Shown here: piece after piece, positions 28,801-35,636 of the stretch
Position numbering within the stretch: the first letter of the stretch is position 1
How the letters are laid out: each line of letters begins with the position of its first letter
Assembly: GCA_003248755.1 (NCBI GenBank)
Contig: QFQW01000027.1
Coordinates: forward strand, 1-43,818
Source of the DNA: Chryseobacterium sp.
Lineage (GTDB): Bacteria; Bacteroidota; Bacteroidia; Flavobacteriales; Weeksellaceae
Length of the DNA: 43,818 nt
Reading direction: 5' to 3'
Translations under genes and position numbers: made by a program
The notes under the pieces: model-generated
The model's database searches: none
Told to the model about the DNA's origin: nothing
The model's input: the letters and a program-made list of their open reading frames with translations, nothing else

Positions 28801-29650
28801 TGCAAATACAACAGGAACTCCAACACCAAATGAGTTTATCAAAGTAGCGCAAGGATTTATAGTACAGATGAGAGCCATACCTCCAACAGGAAGTACTCCG
28901 ATAACAGCAACTCTAAAGTTCGATAACAGTATTAGAACTAATACTAATACAGGGTATTTTTATAACAATAACAAGATATCGGATAATGGAATTAATCGTT
29001 ATTGGTTGAAGTTGGTTTCGTCTCAAAATGTTACTAATACTATATTAATTGCACATATGGATGAAGCGACCAATCAGTATGATGCCGATTATGATGCCGA
29101 ATTGTTATCTGTAGGAGATGATTCTTTTTACTCGAAGATTAATTCACAAAAGCTGCAAATCCAAGCGAGAAATAACCCTTTAAGTACGGATGATATTATT
29201 CCTTTGGGAACGAAATATGTAGCAAATGGTAATTATACTATAAAATTAAGTAGTAGAGAGGGAATCTTTGCCGAGGGGCAGAGGATTTATCTTAAAGATA
29301 ATTTAACAGGAATATATACAGATCTTACCTCTCAAGAGTATAACTTTACTGCATCCAAAGGAACTGATGAAACTAGATTCGAAATTGTTTATAAAAACAA
29401 AGAAGTGCTAGAATCAGAGAATTTGAGGAAGTCGGATTTTATAGTATATAGAGATAAAGATAGTTTTGTGATACAGTCTTCTGAAAATCTTGGTAGAATC
29501 TACCTTTATGATGTAAGTGGAAAACTATTGCAAACCAAATATTCTTCCCAGAAAATTGCAAGATTGGATGCGAATACTCTTACCTCAGGTGTTTATATCA
29601 TAAAAGCAGATAATTCGGGAAAAGTCAGAACAAAAAAGATTATTAAATAG
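22874..29650 (+). CDS. Giant T9SS-secreted protein with beta-helix-like and jelly-roll domains
   Basis: 2258 residues. The signal peptide ends around GNAWGQ. Residues about 35-270 look like a laminin G-type jelly roll (LLSDDFTGLTVGN). About 275-375 is an Ig-like domain. About 380-1080 is rich in Asn, Thr, Gly and Ser with spaced hydrophobics, as in a beta-helix, and includes two related units near 24476-24660 and 25371-25560. About 1146-1330 is a MAM/choice-of-anchor J-like domain (QGFNSSTVPTCWN). A fibronectin III-like domain from about 1450 seems to be split by a second jelly roll. The C-terminal module (YWSSPLNDQV, GNPYPSNIDF, AWFWTN) and T9SS sorting domain ending RTKKIIK match those of the preceding giant. 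Probably displayed at or released from the surface; function unknown. Confidence 0.88.
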   Translation: MKKNLFNSQNTKKLYNLFLLLFLLFFSGNAWGQTLLLSDDFTGLTVGNNLAGQSSWVKGGTGPDATIANSTPLTYSGYNGGGAEYVQMPSGNTTTSRVYKSFTSTTAVGNSFYISFLLRLSSATSTGDYFATLGDPSTGSTYAPRIFAKTSGAGFVLGVSKASNTATYGSTVLTFNTTYLVVLRFSGVSGNTNDLTYLRINPALSSEPTIGSAYTTVPASDADAGYASGNIGNFHWHNRSTNNPVGAFDGLRISYASTSASAWTALAAGSSNSAPTASSVSVSGTTKVGQLLTGSYAYSDSDSDPQGTSTFKWYRADDSSGTNEAAISGATSSTYTLVAGDLGKYIRFSVIPVATTGTTTGTETFSSRVGPVLTNAIQSNGTGGGNWASASTWQGGVVPTTTDKVEILSSDIVYTSASITRTETTIINGTFQLNNGGYAGGTAFSYATTGSSLVFNNGSVYVVGSGNAFWPTTNSPYNVIINTGSGTQLNTNVGAVNGTLTLNGQLDAVNAITVNGTLQLNSGGYISSNVPVYGPSSTLLYNTTYGVGTEWTTTGTIAGSGIPNNVTIQNNAAVNYSSGAARGMAGNLNIISGSLTAGDVLNVKGNVINAGTLTTNSTANITGTASNSGTFNSNNVSNITGNFTNTGTLSLGGDLKLAANWANSSTFNPNSKAVFFNGTGLQTITNTNSANSNTETFSYLINDKSSGTLQLSSNVIVNATSGSVLQLINASNLDLAGKTLTLSGDNGNILVSGGVRNIISSVTGGVFSITGNKVVTSSSSGSLVLGATANPSFLTTALNKGLNFGAGNLTTINSILQINSNGYADVNTPKYSSTSTLIYNSVGPYGVNIEWIGNSNTAGTGIPQNVTLNASNITMPAGARGLAGVLTINSGSTINLEGTIGSDLSIGGNLVNSGAFNTNSRAVIFNGTVAQTITGSTTFDYLTLNNFIGLTLNGSSSAVVVNQTLALTAGKITLGANNLTVGPSGTITGNSSSNYIVTSGTGQLKRTIASNAVVFPVGSSTVYNPITFTNSGTSDVYGIILTSGTVPNVQDATSTVNDRWLVSEATAGGSNLTVVPQWNTADQGTNFASGTQAYIGFYNGTSWTQNVATISGSNPYTATSASAFLPTTLSGTQYFAVGKDNGFKCGVTPITYSQGFNSSTVPTCWNTSLVSTSTQTATKISYVTSGTNPTTNPQEGSYFVRYNSYSNSGGASGSEERLISNPLSSIGTQSVDVEFYWRNENSTSYNSGSYLNEGVQIQYSLDGTNWTDVSGGFFARYDSSITSGSAAWNLKKLTLPAACSNASVFYVAFKFHSEYGDNMYLDNVVVKQSPATLFVNGGSSATLSFGTNNIGSTVTIQTFSLSGANLTGAPSNITLTAPTDFQISSDGGTTWASSLNVAYTTSTLSAHEISVKYIPSTCGSISSGTIALSGGGVSTYPTVSLSGTATLAKPTTNATDITATTFTANWGAVIGATGYELDVYTMSAGTATLTNGFDDGIVAPTDWSYTGISSTYTTSGNYGQSSPSVSFDTTADKILTPVLSGSATELKFWIKGQGTAASSEFRIRGWDSVNSQWVVIQNITSSIPTTGTTITYNASTTPALPANITQFEFYYNLKTSGNVALDDISIKYNSVVETLVSGYNPKIITGGSIVSQIVSGLNPNTTYYYRVRATSGSCESINSTAQTVLTTNTIVWNNNAWTNTTGPTTSLDAIIRAPYYVKVNADEFTVHNLKIENTGLLKIKSGHGITVSGDITTPDNKIIIESDASLTQTKLTDGNSNNKAIAKRNVKMKTTDYTYWSSPLNDQVLLNTSNVNATNSSGGFSPGTPNNRTFEYNEPNDTFKATTDSKFVTAKGYAIRGKSGYGTMLAQDSLTFAGNLHNGDYTIQLQKSKNTVTGGVTYEHGYNMIGNPYPSNIDFIKLYNLSQGNGVKNSDLIYGKAWFWTNVPGAPTTQGGSAYTPNNYAILSLAGGAPATGIDHANTTGTPTPNEFIKVAQGFIVQMRAIPPTGSTPITATLKFDNSIRTNTNTGYFYNNNKISDNGINRYWLKLVSSQNVTNTILIAHMDEATNQYDADYDAELLSVGDDSFYSKINSQKLQIQARNNPLSTDDIIPLGTKYVANGNYTIKLSSREGIFAEGQRIYLKDNLTGIYTDLTSQEYNFTASKGTDETRFEIVYKNKEVLESENLRKSDFIVYRDKDSFVIQSSENLGRIYLYDVSGKLLQTKYSSQKIARLDANTLTSGVYIIKADNSGKVRTKKIIK

Positions 29651-29698
29651 TAATTTGTTAAAAAGATCATTATTAATTTTATTTAATGTTCCAAATAA

Positions 29699-29727
29699 TT
29701 GAACATTGGTATTTTTTTATATCTTTA
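29699..29727 (+). promoter_or_regulatory. Candidate promoter of the PVPID protein gene
   Basis: TTG (29699-29701), 18-base spacer, then TATCTTTA (29720-29727), one mismatch from TAnnTTTG. The ATG is 35 bases downstream. No clear terminator follows the giant gene, so read-through is possible. Confidence 0.45.
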
Positions 29728-29761
29728 CAACTTGAAAATTATGCCCAGTTTTTAACTACAG

Positions 29762-30103
29762 ATGAAAAAGTATTTATCCACATTATATATAGCATTCGGT
29801 GTAATGGCTTCTGCGCAACTTCATACTGGTAATGTATTCGAAGGTAACCAAGCTGAGAGTAATCAACAGCAGAGTCTTGATTTGAATAATACAAGAGAAG
29901 CTGCTCAGGCAACACCAAATAATTTTCCTGAAAATGAAGCAGGACAAACCTCAAGTGTAGGTCCTGTAGGTGGTGAACATCCAGAAGGTCCCGGTAACCC
30001 GGGTGAACCCGTTCCTATTGATGGTTATCTTCCTTTGTTGCTGTTAAGTGGAGCTGTTCTGGTTTTCTATTCACTGAAAAGAAATAAAAAAATTAATATT
30101 TAA
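29762..30103 (+). CDS. Small exported protein with a PVPID C-terminal sorting-like motif
   Basis: 113 residues. Residues 1-18 are a signal peptide (cleavage likely after ASA). Residues 19-65 are hydrophilic and rich in Asn, Gln and Glu. Residues 67-84 are rich in Gly, Pro and Glu. PVPID at 83-87 is followed by one hydrophobic helix (about 89-105) and a basic tail, KRNKK. This three-part end is the layout of exosortase-like C-terminal signals (PEP-CTERM and relatives); I believe a Bacteroidota variant based on PID has been described, but cannot confirm it here. The gene stands directly upstream of an exopolysaccharide locus, as many PEP-CTERM genes do. No exosortase is in the window. It could instead be a plain membrane-anchored protein. 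Confidence 0.78.
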   Translation: MKKYLSTLYIAFGVMASAQLHTGNVFEGNQAESNQQQSLDLNNTREAAQATPNNFPENEAGQTSSVGPVGGEHPEGPGNPGEPVPIDGYLPLLLLSGAVLVFYSLKRNKKINI

Positions 30104-30111
30104 AATATTTT

Positions 30112-30137
30112 AATCCGAAATTTATAAATTTCGGATT
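30112..30137 (+). terminator. Perfect 26-bp palindrome, terminator
   Basis: Arms 30112-30124 and 30125-30137 are fully complementary with a central AATCCGAAATTT unit, followed by TGTTTTAT. It separates the PVPID gene from the sugar transferase gene, so the polysaccharide genes may depend on read-through or a weak promoter here. Confidence 0.7.
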
Positions 30138-30148
30138 TGTTTTATCAG

Positions 30149-30754
30149 ATGTACAAAAAATTACTGAAACCTATTTTTGATTTTTTATTTGCGCTATTGC
30201 TCATTCTGATTCTGTTACCTGTGTTTTTTACAATTATAATATTATTATATTTTTTTAATCGGAAGAATGTATTTTTCTTTCAAGATAGACCGGGGAAGAA
30301 TGAGAAGGTTTTCAAAATTATCAAGTTCAAAACAATGACGGATGAGAGGGATGAGTTTGGAAATCTTTTACCTGATGAATTTCGTTTAACCAATCTTGGA
30401 AAATTTGTAAGAAAAACTTCTCTTGATGAACTGCCACAATTGATTAATGTACTAAAAGGAGATATGAGTTTCATTGGTCCAAGACCTCTGTTGGTAAGTT
30501 ATCTTCCGATATATAATGACGAGCAAAAAAAAAGACATCTTATAAAACCGGGTATTACTGGATGGGCACAAGTAAATGGCAGAAATGCAATTACTTGGAC
30601 GCAAAAATTTATATACGATGTGTACTATGTTGAAAACCAAAGCTTTGCTTTAGATTTCAAAATTTTACTATTAACAATTAAAAAAGTGATTAAAAGCGAA
30701 GGCATCAATGCTGTCGGACAAGCTACTACAGAAAGCTTCAATGGGAATAACTAA
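30149..30754 (+). CDS. Initiating sugar transferase (monotopic phosphoglycosyl transferase)
   Basis: 201 residues from the ATG at 30149; a TTG four codons upstream is rejected because it lies in the terminator. The size matches PglC-type enzymes, which consist of the catalytic domain only. A hydrophobic re-entrant helix spans about residues 9-36. The catalytic Asp93-Glu94 dyad is in SLDELPQL, and IKFKTM, GPRPLL and GITGWAQVNGR are conserved family blocks. It would transfer a sugar phosphate from a UDP-sugar to undecaprenyl phosphate at the inner membrane, the first step of repeat-unit assembly. With the aminotransferase and dehydratase downstream, a UDP-diamino- or UDP-aminosugar donor is plausible. 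Confidence 0.93.
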   Translation: MYKKLLKPIFDFLFALLLILILLPVFFTIIILLYFFNRKNVFFFQDRPGKNEKVFKIIKFKTMTDERDEFGNLLPDEFRLTNLGKFVRKTSLDELPQLINVLKGDMSFIGPRPLLVSYLPIYNDEQKKRHLIKPGITGWAQVNGRNAITWTQKFIYDVYYVENQSFALDFKILLLTIKKVIKSEGINAVGQATTESFNGNN

Positions 30755-30758
30755 CTTA

Positions 30759-31727
30759 ATGAAAACAAATATTTTAATTACATCCGCAGGCCAAAGGGTT
30801 TCCTTAGTGAAAGCTTTTAAAACCGAACTTACCAAAAAATTTCCGGATTCTAAGATTATAACAGTCGATTTGAGTCCCGAGTTGTCTCCGGCTTGTCAGG
30901 TTTCCGATCGTTATTACAAGATCAGCAGAGTTTTGGATGGTAATTATATATCGGAACTTTTGGCAATTTGTGAAAAAGAAAACATCGGAATGATTGTTCC
31001 TACAATTGATACAGAGCTTAAAGTCCTCGCTGAAAACAGCTTATTATTCAAAGAGAAAAATATTCATCTGATTGTATCGGACAAAGATTTTGTGAAAAAT
31101 TGTAGAGATAAAAGGGAATTGAATAATTTTTTTGATAGCAAATCAATACAATTTCCAAAACCTGTAGATAAACATAATCCTACATTTCCACTTTTCATAA
31201 AACCTTATGATGGTAGTCTTAGCCAGGATATCTATCTCATCAAAGAAAAATCTCAACTTACAGATTATCATCTCAATCATCCAAAATTTATGTTTATGGA
31301 GTATGTAGATCCATTAGAATATAAAGAATATACGGTTGACTGTTATTATAGCAAAGATAATAAACTTTGTTGTGCGGTTCCAAGACAGAGAATATCCGTT
31401 AGAAGTGGTGAGATTCACAAAGGTGTGACGGATAAAAATGGAATTATTAATTATCTGAAAACTAAGATTAACACGATTGACGGTGCTATAGGATGTATCA
31501 CTGTTCAGGTTTTTTACAATAAACAGAAAGATGATGTCATAGCGATAGAAATCAATCCGAGATTTGGGGGTGGTTATCCACTTTCTTATGAAGCATCGGC
31601 AAATTATCCCAAAATGTTGATAGAAGAATATTTTGAAAACAAAAAAATAATTTATACCGATGATTGGGAGGACAGATTATTGATGTTAAGATATGATGCA
31701 GAAATTCTTGTAAGAAATCATGAATAA
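30759..31727 (+). CDS. ATP-grasp domain protein
   Basis: 322 residues from the ATG at 30759; longer in-frame starts lie inside the sugar transferase gene and are rejected. The N-terminal part begins ILITSAGQRVSLVKAF, as in carbamoyl-phosphate synthase-like and PylC-like proteins. The ATP-binding region includes FIKPYDGSLSQ, and the metal-binding end of the fold is IEINPRFGGGYP. ATP-grasp enzymes activate a carboxylate as acyl phosphate and join it to an amine or thiol. In this locus it may attach an amino acid or similar acid to an amino sugar, but the substrate is not shown. It overlaps the HAD gene by 8 bases. Confidence 0.88.
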   Translation: MKTNILITSAGQRVSLVKAFKTELTKKFPDSKIITVDLSPELSPACQVSDRYYKISRVLDGNYISELLAICEKENIGMIVPTIDTELKVLAENSLLFKEKNIHLIVSDKDFVKNCRDKRELNNFFDSKSIQFPKPVDKHNPTFPLFIKPYDGSLSQDIYLIKEKSQLTDYHLNHPKFMFMEYVDPLEYKEYTVDCYYSKDNKLCCAVPRQRISVRSGEIHKGVTDKNGIINYLKTKINTIDGAIGCITVQVFYNKQKDDVIAIEINPRFGGGYPLSYEASANYPKMLIEEYFENKKIIYTDDWEDRLLMLRYDAEILVRNHE

Positions 31728-32358
31728 AAAGTACATCGTTTTTGATTTGGATGATACATTGTATTATGAGATTGATTTCCTTTGTTCTGCTTTCAAATCT
31801 ATTGCAAAGAATATAGCGGAAGATGATTTTGAAGATCTGTACAAAACAATGTTGGAGATTTATAATGATAAGAATGATGTTTTTGAGTTTTTGTCAAAAG
31901 CGTATAATTGTGATAAACAATTACTTTTAAAATTATACAGGGAGCATTTTCCTGACATTGGGTTAAGAAATCAGGTTAGGGAAACTCTTGAACTATTGAA
32001 AAATAATAATGTCAAAATGGGACTATTGACGGACGGTCGATCTTTGACTCAGAGAAATAAGATAAAGGCATTGAAAATTGAAAGTTATTTTGATAAAATT
32101 ATTATTTCGGAAGAGTTCGGTTCGGAAAAACCAAATGAAAGCAATTATGCCATTTTTGTTGAAGAGGGATTTGACTATTATTATATTGCGGATAATCCTA
32201 AGAAAGATTTTATTTCGCCCAACATACTAGGTTGGAAAACAATAATGATAGAGGATGATGAGAATAAAAAAATTCACAAATTGTCAAATGTTTTGCAGGA
32301 AAAATGGTATGCACAAAAAAAGACCAATTGGGAATATTTATATGATTTAATTAATTAA
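31720..32358 (+). CDS. HAD-family hydrolase
   Basis: 212 residues. Motif I is FDLDDT with Asp9 (nucleophile) and Asp11. Motif II is LLTDGR, motif III the lysine in SEKPNESNY, and motif IV the aspartate in YIADNPKKDF. It has a helical cap of the size seen in phosphoglycolate phosphatase-like or 5'-nucleotidase-like members. Likely a soluble phosphatase. It overlaps the ATP-grasp gene, so the two are probably used together, for example in preparing or removing a phosphate on the same substituent; this is inferred from position only. Confidence 0.9.
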   Translation: MNKKYIVFDLDDTLYYEIDFLCSAFKSIAKNIAEDDFEDLYKTMLEIYNDKNDVFEFLSKAYNCDKQLLLKLYREHFPDIGLRNQVRETLELLKNNNVKMGLLTDGRSLTQRNKIKALKIESYFDKIIISEEFGSEKPNESNYAIFVEEGFDYYYIADNPKKDFISPNILGWKTIMIEDDENKKIHKLSNVLQEKWYAQKKTNWEYLYDLIN

Positions 32359-32377
32359 CTTTGTGAAATTATATAAT

Positions 32378-32444
32378 ATATGCCATTGATTTTTTTTTAA
32401 TTAATTATAATTTTAATTAAAAAAATACAATGCAAAGCATATAG
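32378..32444. repeat. A+T-rich inverted repeat before the aminotransferase gene
   Basis: Perfect 13-bp arms (32392-32404 and 32413-32425) of only A and T, enclosed by looser pairing of CATTG with CAATG and ATATGC with GCATAT. It lies in the 144-base gap after the HAD gene. It may be a weak terminator or a pause site. Confidence 0.45.
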
Positions 32445-32502
32445 AATCTTTTGCGGGTACTAAAGATAAAAAAGAATAATTACCATCATTCAGAAAAATA
32501 AA

Positions 32503-33636
32503 ATGAAGTCTAAAATTTGGCTTTCCTCTCCCCACATGGGAGGTACAGAAATGGGTTATATACAGGAAGCATTTGATAATAATTGGGTTGCTCCTCTTGG
32601 AAAAAATGTTGATGAATTTGAAGTTGCCATAGAAAAACTTCTTGATGATAACAAATATGTTGCAGCTCTTAGTTCGGGAACTGCAGCTTTACATTTGGCA
32701 TTAGTGCAATTAGGCGTTGGATATGGTGATGAGGTGATTTGTCAGTCTTTTACTTTTTCTGCTTCTGCAAATCCTATAAAATATCTTGGTGCAAATCCTG
32801 TTTTTGTAGACTCTGATAATACAAATTGGAATATGTCTCCAGTATTCTTGGAAGAAGCTATAAAGGATAGAATCAGACATAATAAAAAGCCAAAAGCTGT
32901 TATCGTTGTTCATCTTTATGGTATGCCGGCTTTGATGGATGAGATCATGGAAATCTGTAATAAGTATGAGATTCCTTTGGTAGAAGATAGTGCAGAATCC
33001 TTAGGTTCCAGCTACAAAGGTAAAATGTGCGGAACTTTTGGAGAGTTTGCAATTTTATCATTCAACGGGAACAAAATAATTACAACATCCGGAGGAGGCG
33101 CTCTCGTAACAAGTACAAAAGAGCAGAAAACGAAAACAATTTTTCTATCCACACAAGCAAGAGACAATGCTCCGCATTATCAGCATTCTGAGATTGGTTA
33201 CAATTATAGATTAAGTAATATCTGTGCGGGTATTGGGAGAGGACAGATGGAAGTCCTGGAGAATAGAGTAGCACAAAGAAGAGTTGTTAATGATTTTTAT
33301 AAAAATATTTTTTCGGATATAAAAGCAGTCGATGTTTTCTCAGAACCTGGCTCAGATTTCTTTTCGAATCACTGGCTTACAAGTATTACATTAAACCCTG
33401 ATTTTACAGATAAAACAAATCATGATCTGATGGCTGCTTTTGCAGAAGAGAATATAGAAACACGCCCTTTGTGGAAACCAATGCATCTTCAACCTGTTTT
33501 CAAGGATTGTCCATATTATGGAGAAAATGTTGCTGAAGATTTATTTAATAAAGGCTTATGCTTACCCTCGGGTTCCAATCTAACAAATGATGACAAAAAA
33601 AGAATTAATGATGTTATAAGCAATTATCAATTTTAA
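32503..33636 (+). CDS. DegT/DnrJ/EryC1/StrS family sugar aminotransferase
   Basis: 377 residues, a typical size. The pyridoxal phosphate lysine is Lys191 in SFNGNKIITTSGGGAL; other conserved blocks are LSSGTAALHLAL, VEDSAESLGSSYKGK and HYQHSEIGYNYRLSN. These enzymes convert a 4-keto or 3-keto nucleotide sugar into the amino sugar using glutamate. The nearest well-known relatives by pattern are PglE-like enzymes that act after a UDP-GlcNAc 4,6-dehydratase. Such a dehydratase is the next gene, so the product is probably a UDP-4-amino-4,6-dideoxy sugar. Confidence 0.93.
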   Translation: MKSKIWLSSPHMGGTEMGYIQEAFDNNWVAPLGKNVDEFEVAIEKLLDDNKYVAALSSGTAALHLALVQLGVGYGDEVICQSFTFSASANPIKYLGANPVFVDSDNTNWNMSPVFLEEAIKDRIRHNKKPKAVIVVHLYGMPALMDEIMEICNKYEIPLVEDSAESLGSSYKGKMCGTFGEFAILSFNGNKIITTSGGGALVTSTKEQKTKTIFLSTQARDNAPHYQHSEIGYNYRLSNICAGIGRGQMEVLENRVAQRRVVNDFYKNIFSDIKAVDVFSEPGSDFFSNHWLTSITLNPDFTDKTNHDLMAAFAEENIETRPLWKPMHLQPVFKDCPYYGENVAEDLFNKGLCLPSGSNLTNDDKKRINDVISNYQF

Positions 33637-33662
33637 AAAAATAACTAATTAGCCAAATAAAA

Positions 33663-35594
33663 ATGGAGAAGGTTAAAAATCCTCGTAGATTTTCACTGAA
33701 TGACAACGTTATGGATCTTTCGGATCTGAAGTTTTTGCCAAGATGGGTTATCTTAGTTATTGATATATTAATTGTAAACGTATCGTTATTAATATCTCAT
33801 TGGTTTATTACAGAACTTAATGTAAGGCATTATAATGTCTTTCCTTTAAGATATGTATTCCTGTTTATGATTGCTATAAATGTTTTGTATATGTATGTAT
33901 TCAAAACCTATCTTGGCGTAATAAGACATTCTACTTTTGTTGATCTTTTTAAAATATTCTTTGCTAACCTTTGTGGTATATTGACAATAATTATTATTAA
34001 TTATACTTATTATCTAGGCTCGGGGCAAAAGATAATTCTTATCCCGTTTTTAGGACTTTACTTTGCAACTTCTTGCCTTTTTCTTTTTGTTTTCAGACTT
34101 TGTGTAAAAGGCTTTTTTAATATTATAAAAGAAAATAAAAGAAGTTCTACACGGAAAAAAATCTATATACTGGGAGATGATGACACTTCTGTTGCAATAG
34201 CCCAGGTTGTACTTTCTAATAGAAATTTGCCTTTTGATATTACGGGATTTATTTCCTATCAGGACAAAAAAGTTAGTATTAAATTATTGGATAGAAAAAT
34301 TATTACCAAATCAAATTTTATCAATAATCTAAAAAATGGCAGAAAAGAAGTCAATGGAGTTTTGGTAATCAAAGAATCTTTACAAAAAGAAGAATTAGAT
34401 TTTTGGGTTAATTTGTTATTAGAAAATAATCTCAAGATCTATAAAGCTCCGGCATTGCAGAAACTGCGTAGCAATGAGATTATTAATCAAATTAATACAA
34501 TCCAGATCGAAGACCTGCTCAACAGAAAGCCAATTAAACTAGATAATTTTGAAGTTAAAAAGCGACATTTTCAGAAAACAGTTCTAGTCACTGGCGGTGT
34601 AGGATCAATTGGTAAAGAAATAGTAAAGCAAGTTGCATTATTAGAACCTCTGCAAATTGTTATTCTAGATCAATCCGAAACACCTTTGTATGATACGGAG
34701 CTTGAAATGAGAGAGTTGTATCCACATATTAATTTCAAATTTATTCTTGCTGATATTTCTAATTATAGCCGTTTGGAACCTTTATTTGCCAGGTATAACT
34801 TTTCGATGGTTTACCATGCTGCAGCTTACAAACATGTTCCTTTGGTAGAAGATAATCCTCATGAAGCTGTATTGGTAAATGTTATGGGGACTAAAAATTT
34901 GGCATTACTCTCCAGTAAATATAAAGTTAATCGATTCGTGATGGTTTCCACAGATAAGGCTGTTAATCCGACTAATGTGATGGGAGCATCAAAAAGGGTT
35001 GCGGAATTGTTTGTGCAATCGCTTCAAAATTTAGAAGATAATACAACTAAATATATAACCACACGTTTTGGAAATGTATTAGGATCAAATGGTTCTGTGA
35101 TTCCGCATTTTAGAAAACAGATAGAAAAAGGCGGACCGGTTACGATTACTCATCCGGAAATTGTACGGTATTTCATGACTATTGCTGAAGCTTGTGAGTT
35201 GGTTTTACATGCGGGAACAATGGGTTCAGGAGGAGAAATCTATGTTTTTGATATGGGTGAACCGGTTAAGATTTTGGAACTGGCAAAAAGAATGATCAAG
35301 CTGTCCGGATTTGAACCGGATATTGATATAAAAATTATCTACACGGGATTAAGACCCGGAGAAAAATTATACGAAGAGCTTCTAAGCGATAATACAAGGA
35401 CTCTGCCTACATCTCATGAAAAAATTATGATATCCAAAGATCCATCTATGCATTTTGCAGATATAGATGAATTGACGGATCTTGTCATCGATTTTTCTAA
35501 AAAAGAAGAGAAGCAAGAAATAGTAAGAATATTAAAATCTATCGTAAAAGAATTTAAAAGCAATAATTCTATATATGAATCGTTAGATAAATAA
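33663..35594 (+). CDS. Membrane-bound nucleotide-sugar 4,6-dehydratase (CapD/PglF/WbpM type)
   Basis: 643 residues, the size of the long membrane-bound form. Four hydrophobic helices lie in about residues 28-160, then a first Rossmann-like domain, then the short-chain dehydrogenase/reductase domain from about residue 307 with TGGVGSIG. The catalytic residues fit the group: STDK at 429-432, Met440 in place of the usual tyrosine, and Lys444. It converts UDP-GlcNAc to the 4-keto-6-deoxy sugar, feeding the aminotransferase encoded just upstream. It is the last gene before a fresh promoter. Confidence 0.94.
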   Translation: MEKVKNPRRFSLNDNVMDLSDLKFLPRWVILVIDILIVNVSLLISHWFITELNVRHYNVFPLRYVFLFMIAINVLYMYVFKTYLGVIRHSTFVDLFKIFFANLCGILTIIIINYTYYLGSGQKIILIPFLGLYFATSCLFLFVFRLCVKGFFNIIKENKRSSTRKKIYILGDDDTSVAIAQVVLSNRNLPFDITGFISYQDKKVSIKLLDRKIITKSNFINNLKNGRKEVNGVLVIKESLQKEELDFWVNLLLENNLKIYKAPALQKLRSNEIINQINTIQIEDLLNRKPIKLDNFEVKKRHFQKTVLVTGGVGSIGKEIVKQVALLEPLQIVILDQSETPLYDTELEMRELYPHINFKFILADISNYSRLEPLFARYNFSMVYHAAAYKHVPLVEDNPHEAVLVNVMGTKNLALLSSKYKVNRFVMVSTDKAVNPTNVMGASKRVAELFVQSLQNLEDNTTKYITTRFGNVLGSNGSVIPHFRKQIEKGGPVTITHPEIVRYFMTIAEACELVLHAGTMGSGGEIYVFDMGEPVKILELAKRMIKLSGFEPDIDIKIIYTGLRPGEKLYEELLSDNTRTLPTSHEKIMISKDPSMHFADIDELTDLVIDFSKKEEKQEIVRILKSIVKEFKSNNSIYESLDK

Positions 35595-35602
35595 GTAATC
35601 CC

Positions 35603-35610
35603 TATATTTG
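35603..35610 (+). promoter_or_regulatory. Internal promoter before the export genes (-7 element)
   Basis: TATATTTG followed by CAAA, an exact -7 match, 26 bases before the ATG of the Wza-like gene. Upstream, TTAG at 35583-35586 is a weak -33 element. It could drive the export and kinase genes separately. Confidence 0.55.
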
Positions 35611-35636
35611 CAAACCTTTATTTAAGAGTAATATAT

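Noticed and set aside
30708..30758. Upstream start for the ATP-grasp gene inside the sugar transferase gene
   Set aside because: The conserved N-terminal strand ILITSAGQRVS begins right after the ATG at 30759, and upstream residues are only out-of-frame transferase sequence.
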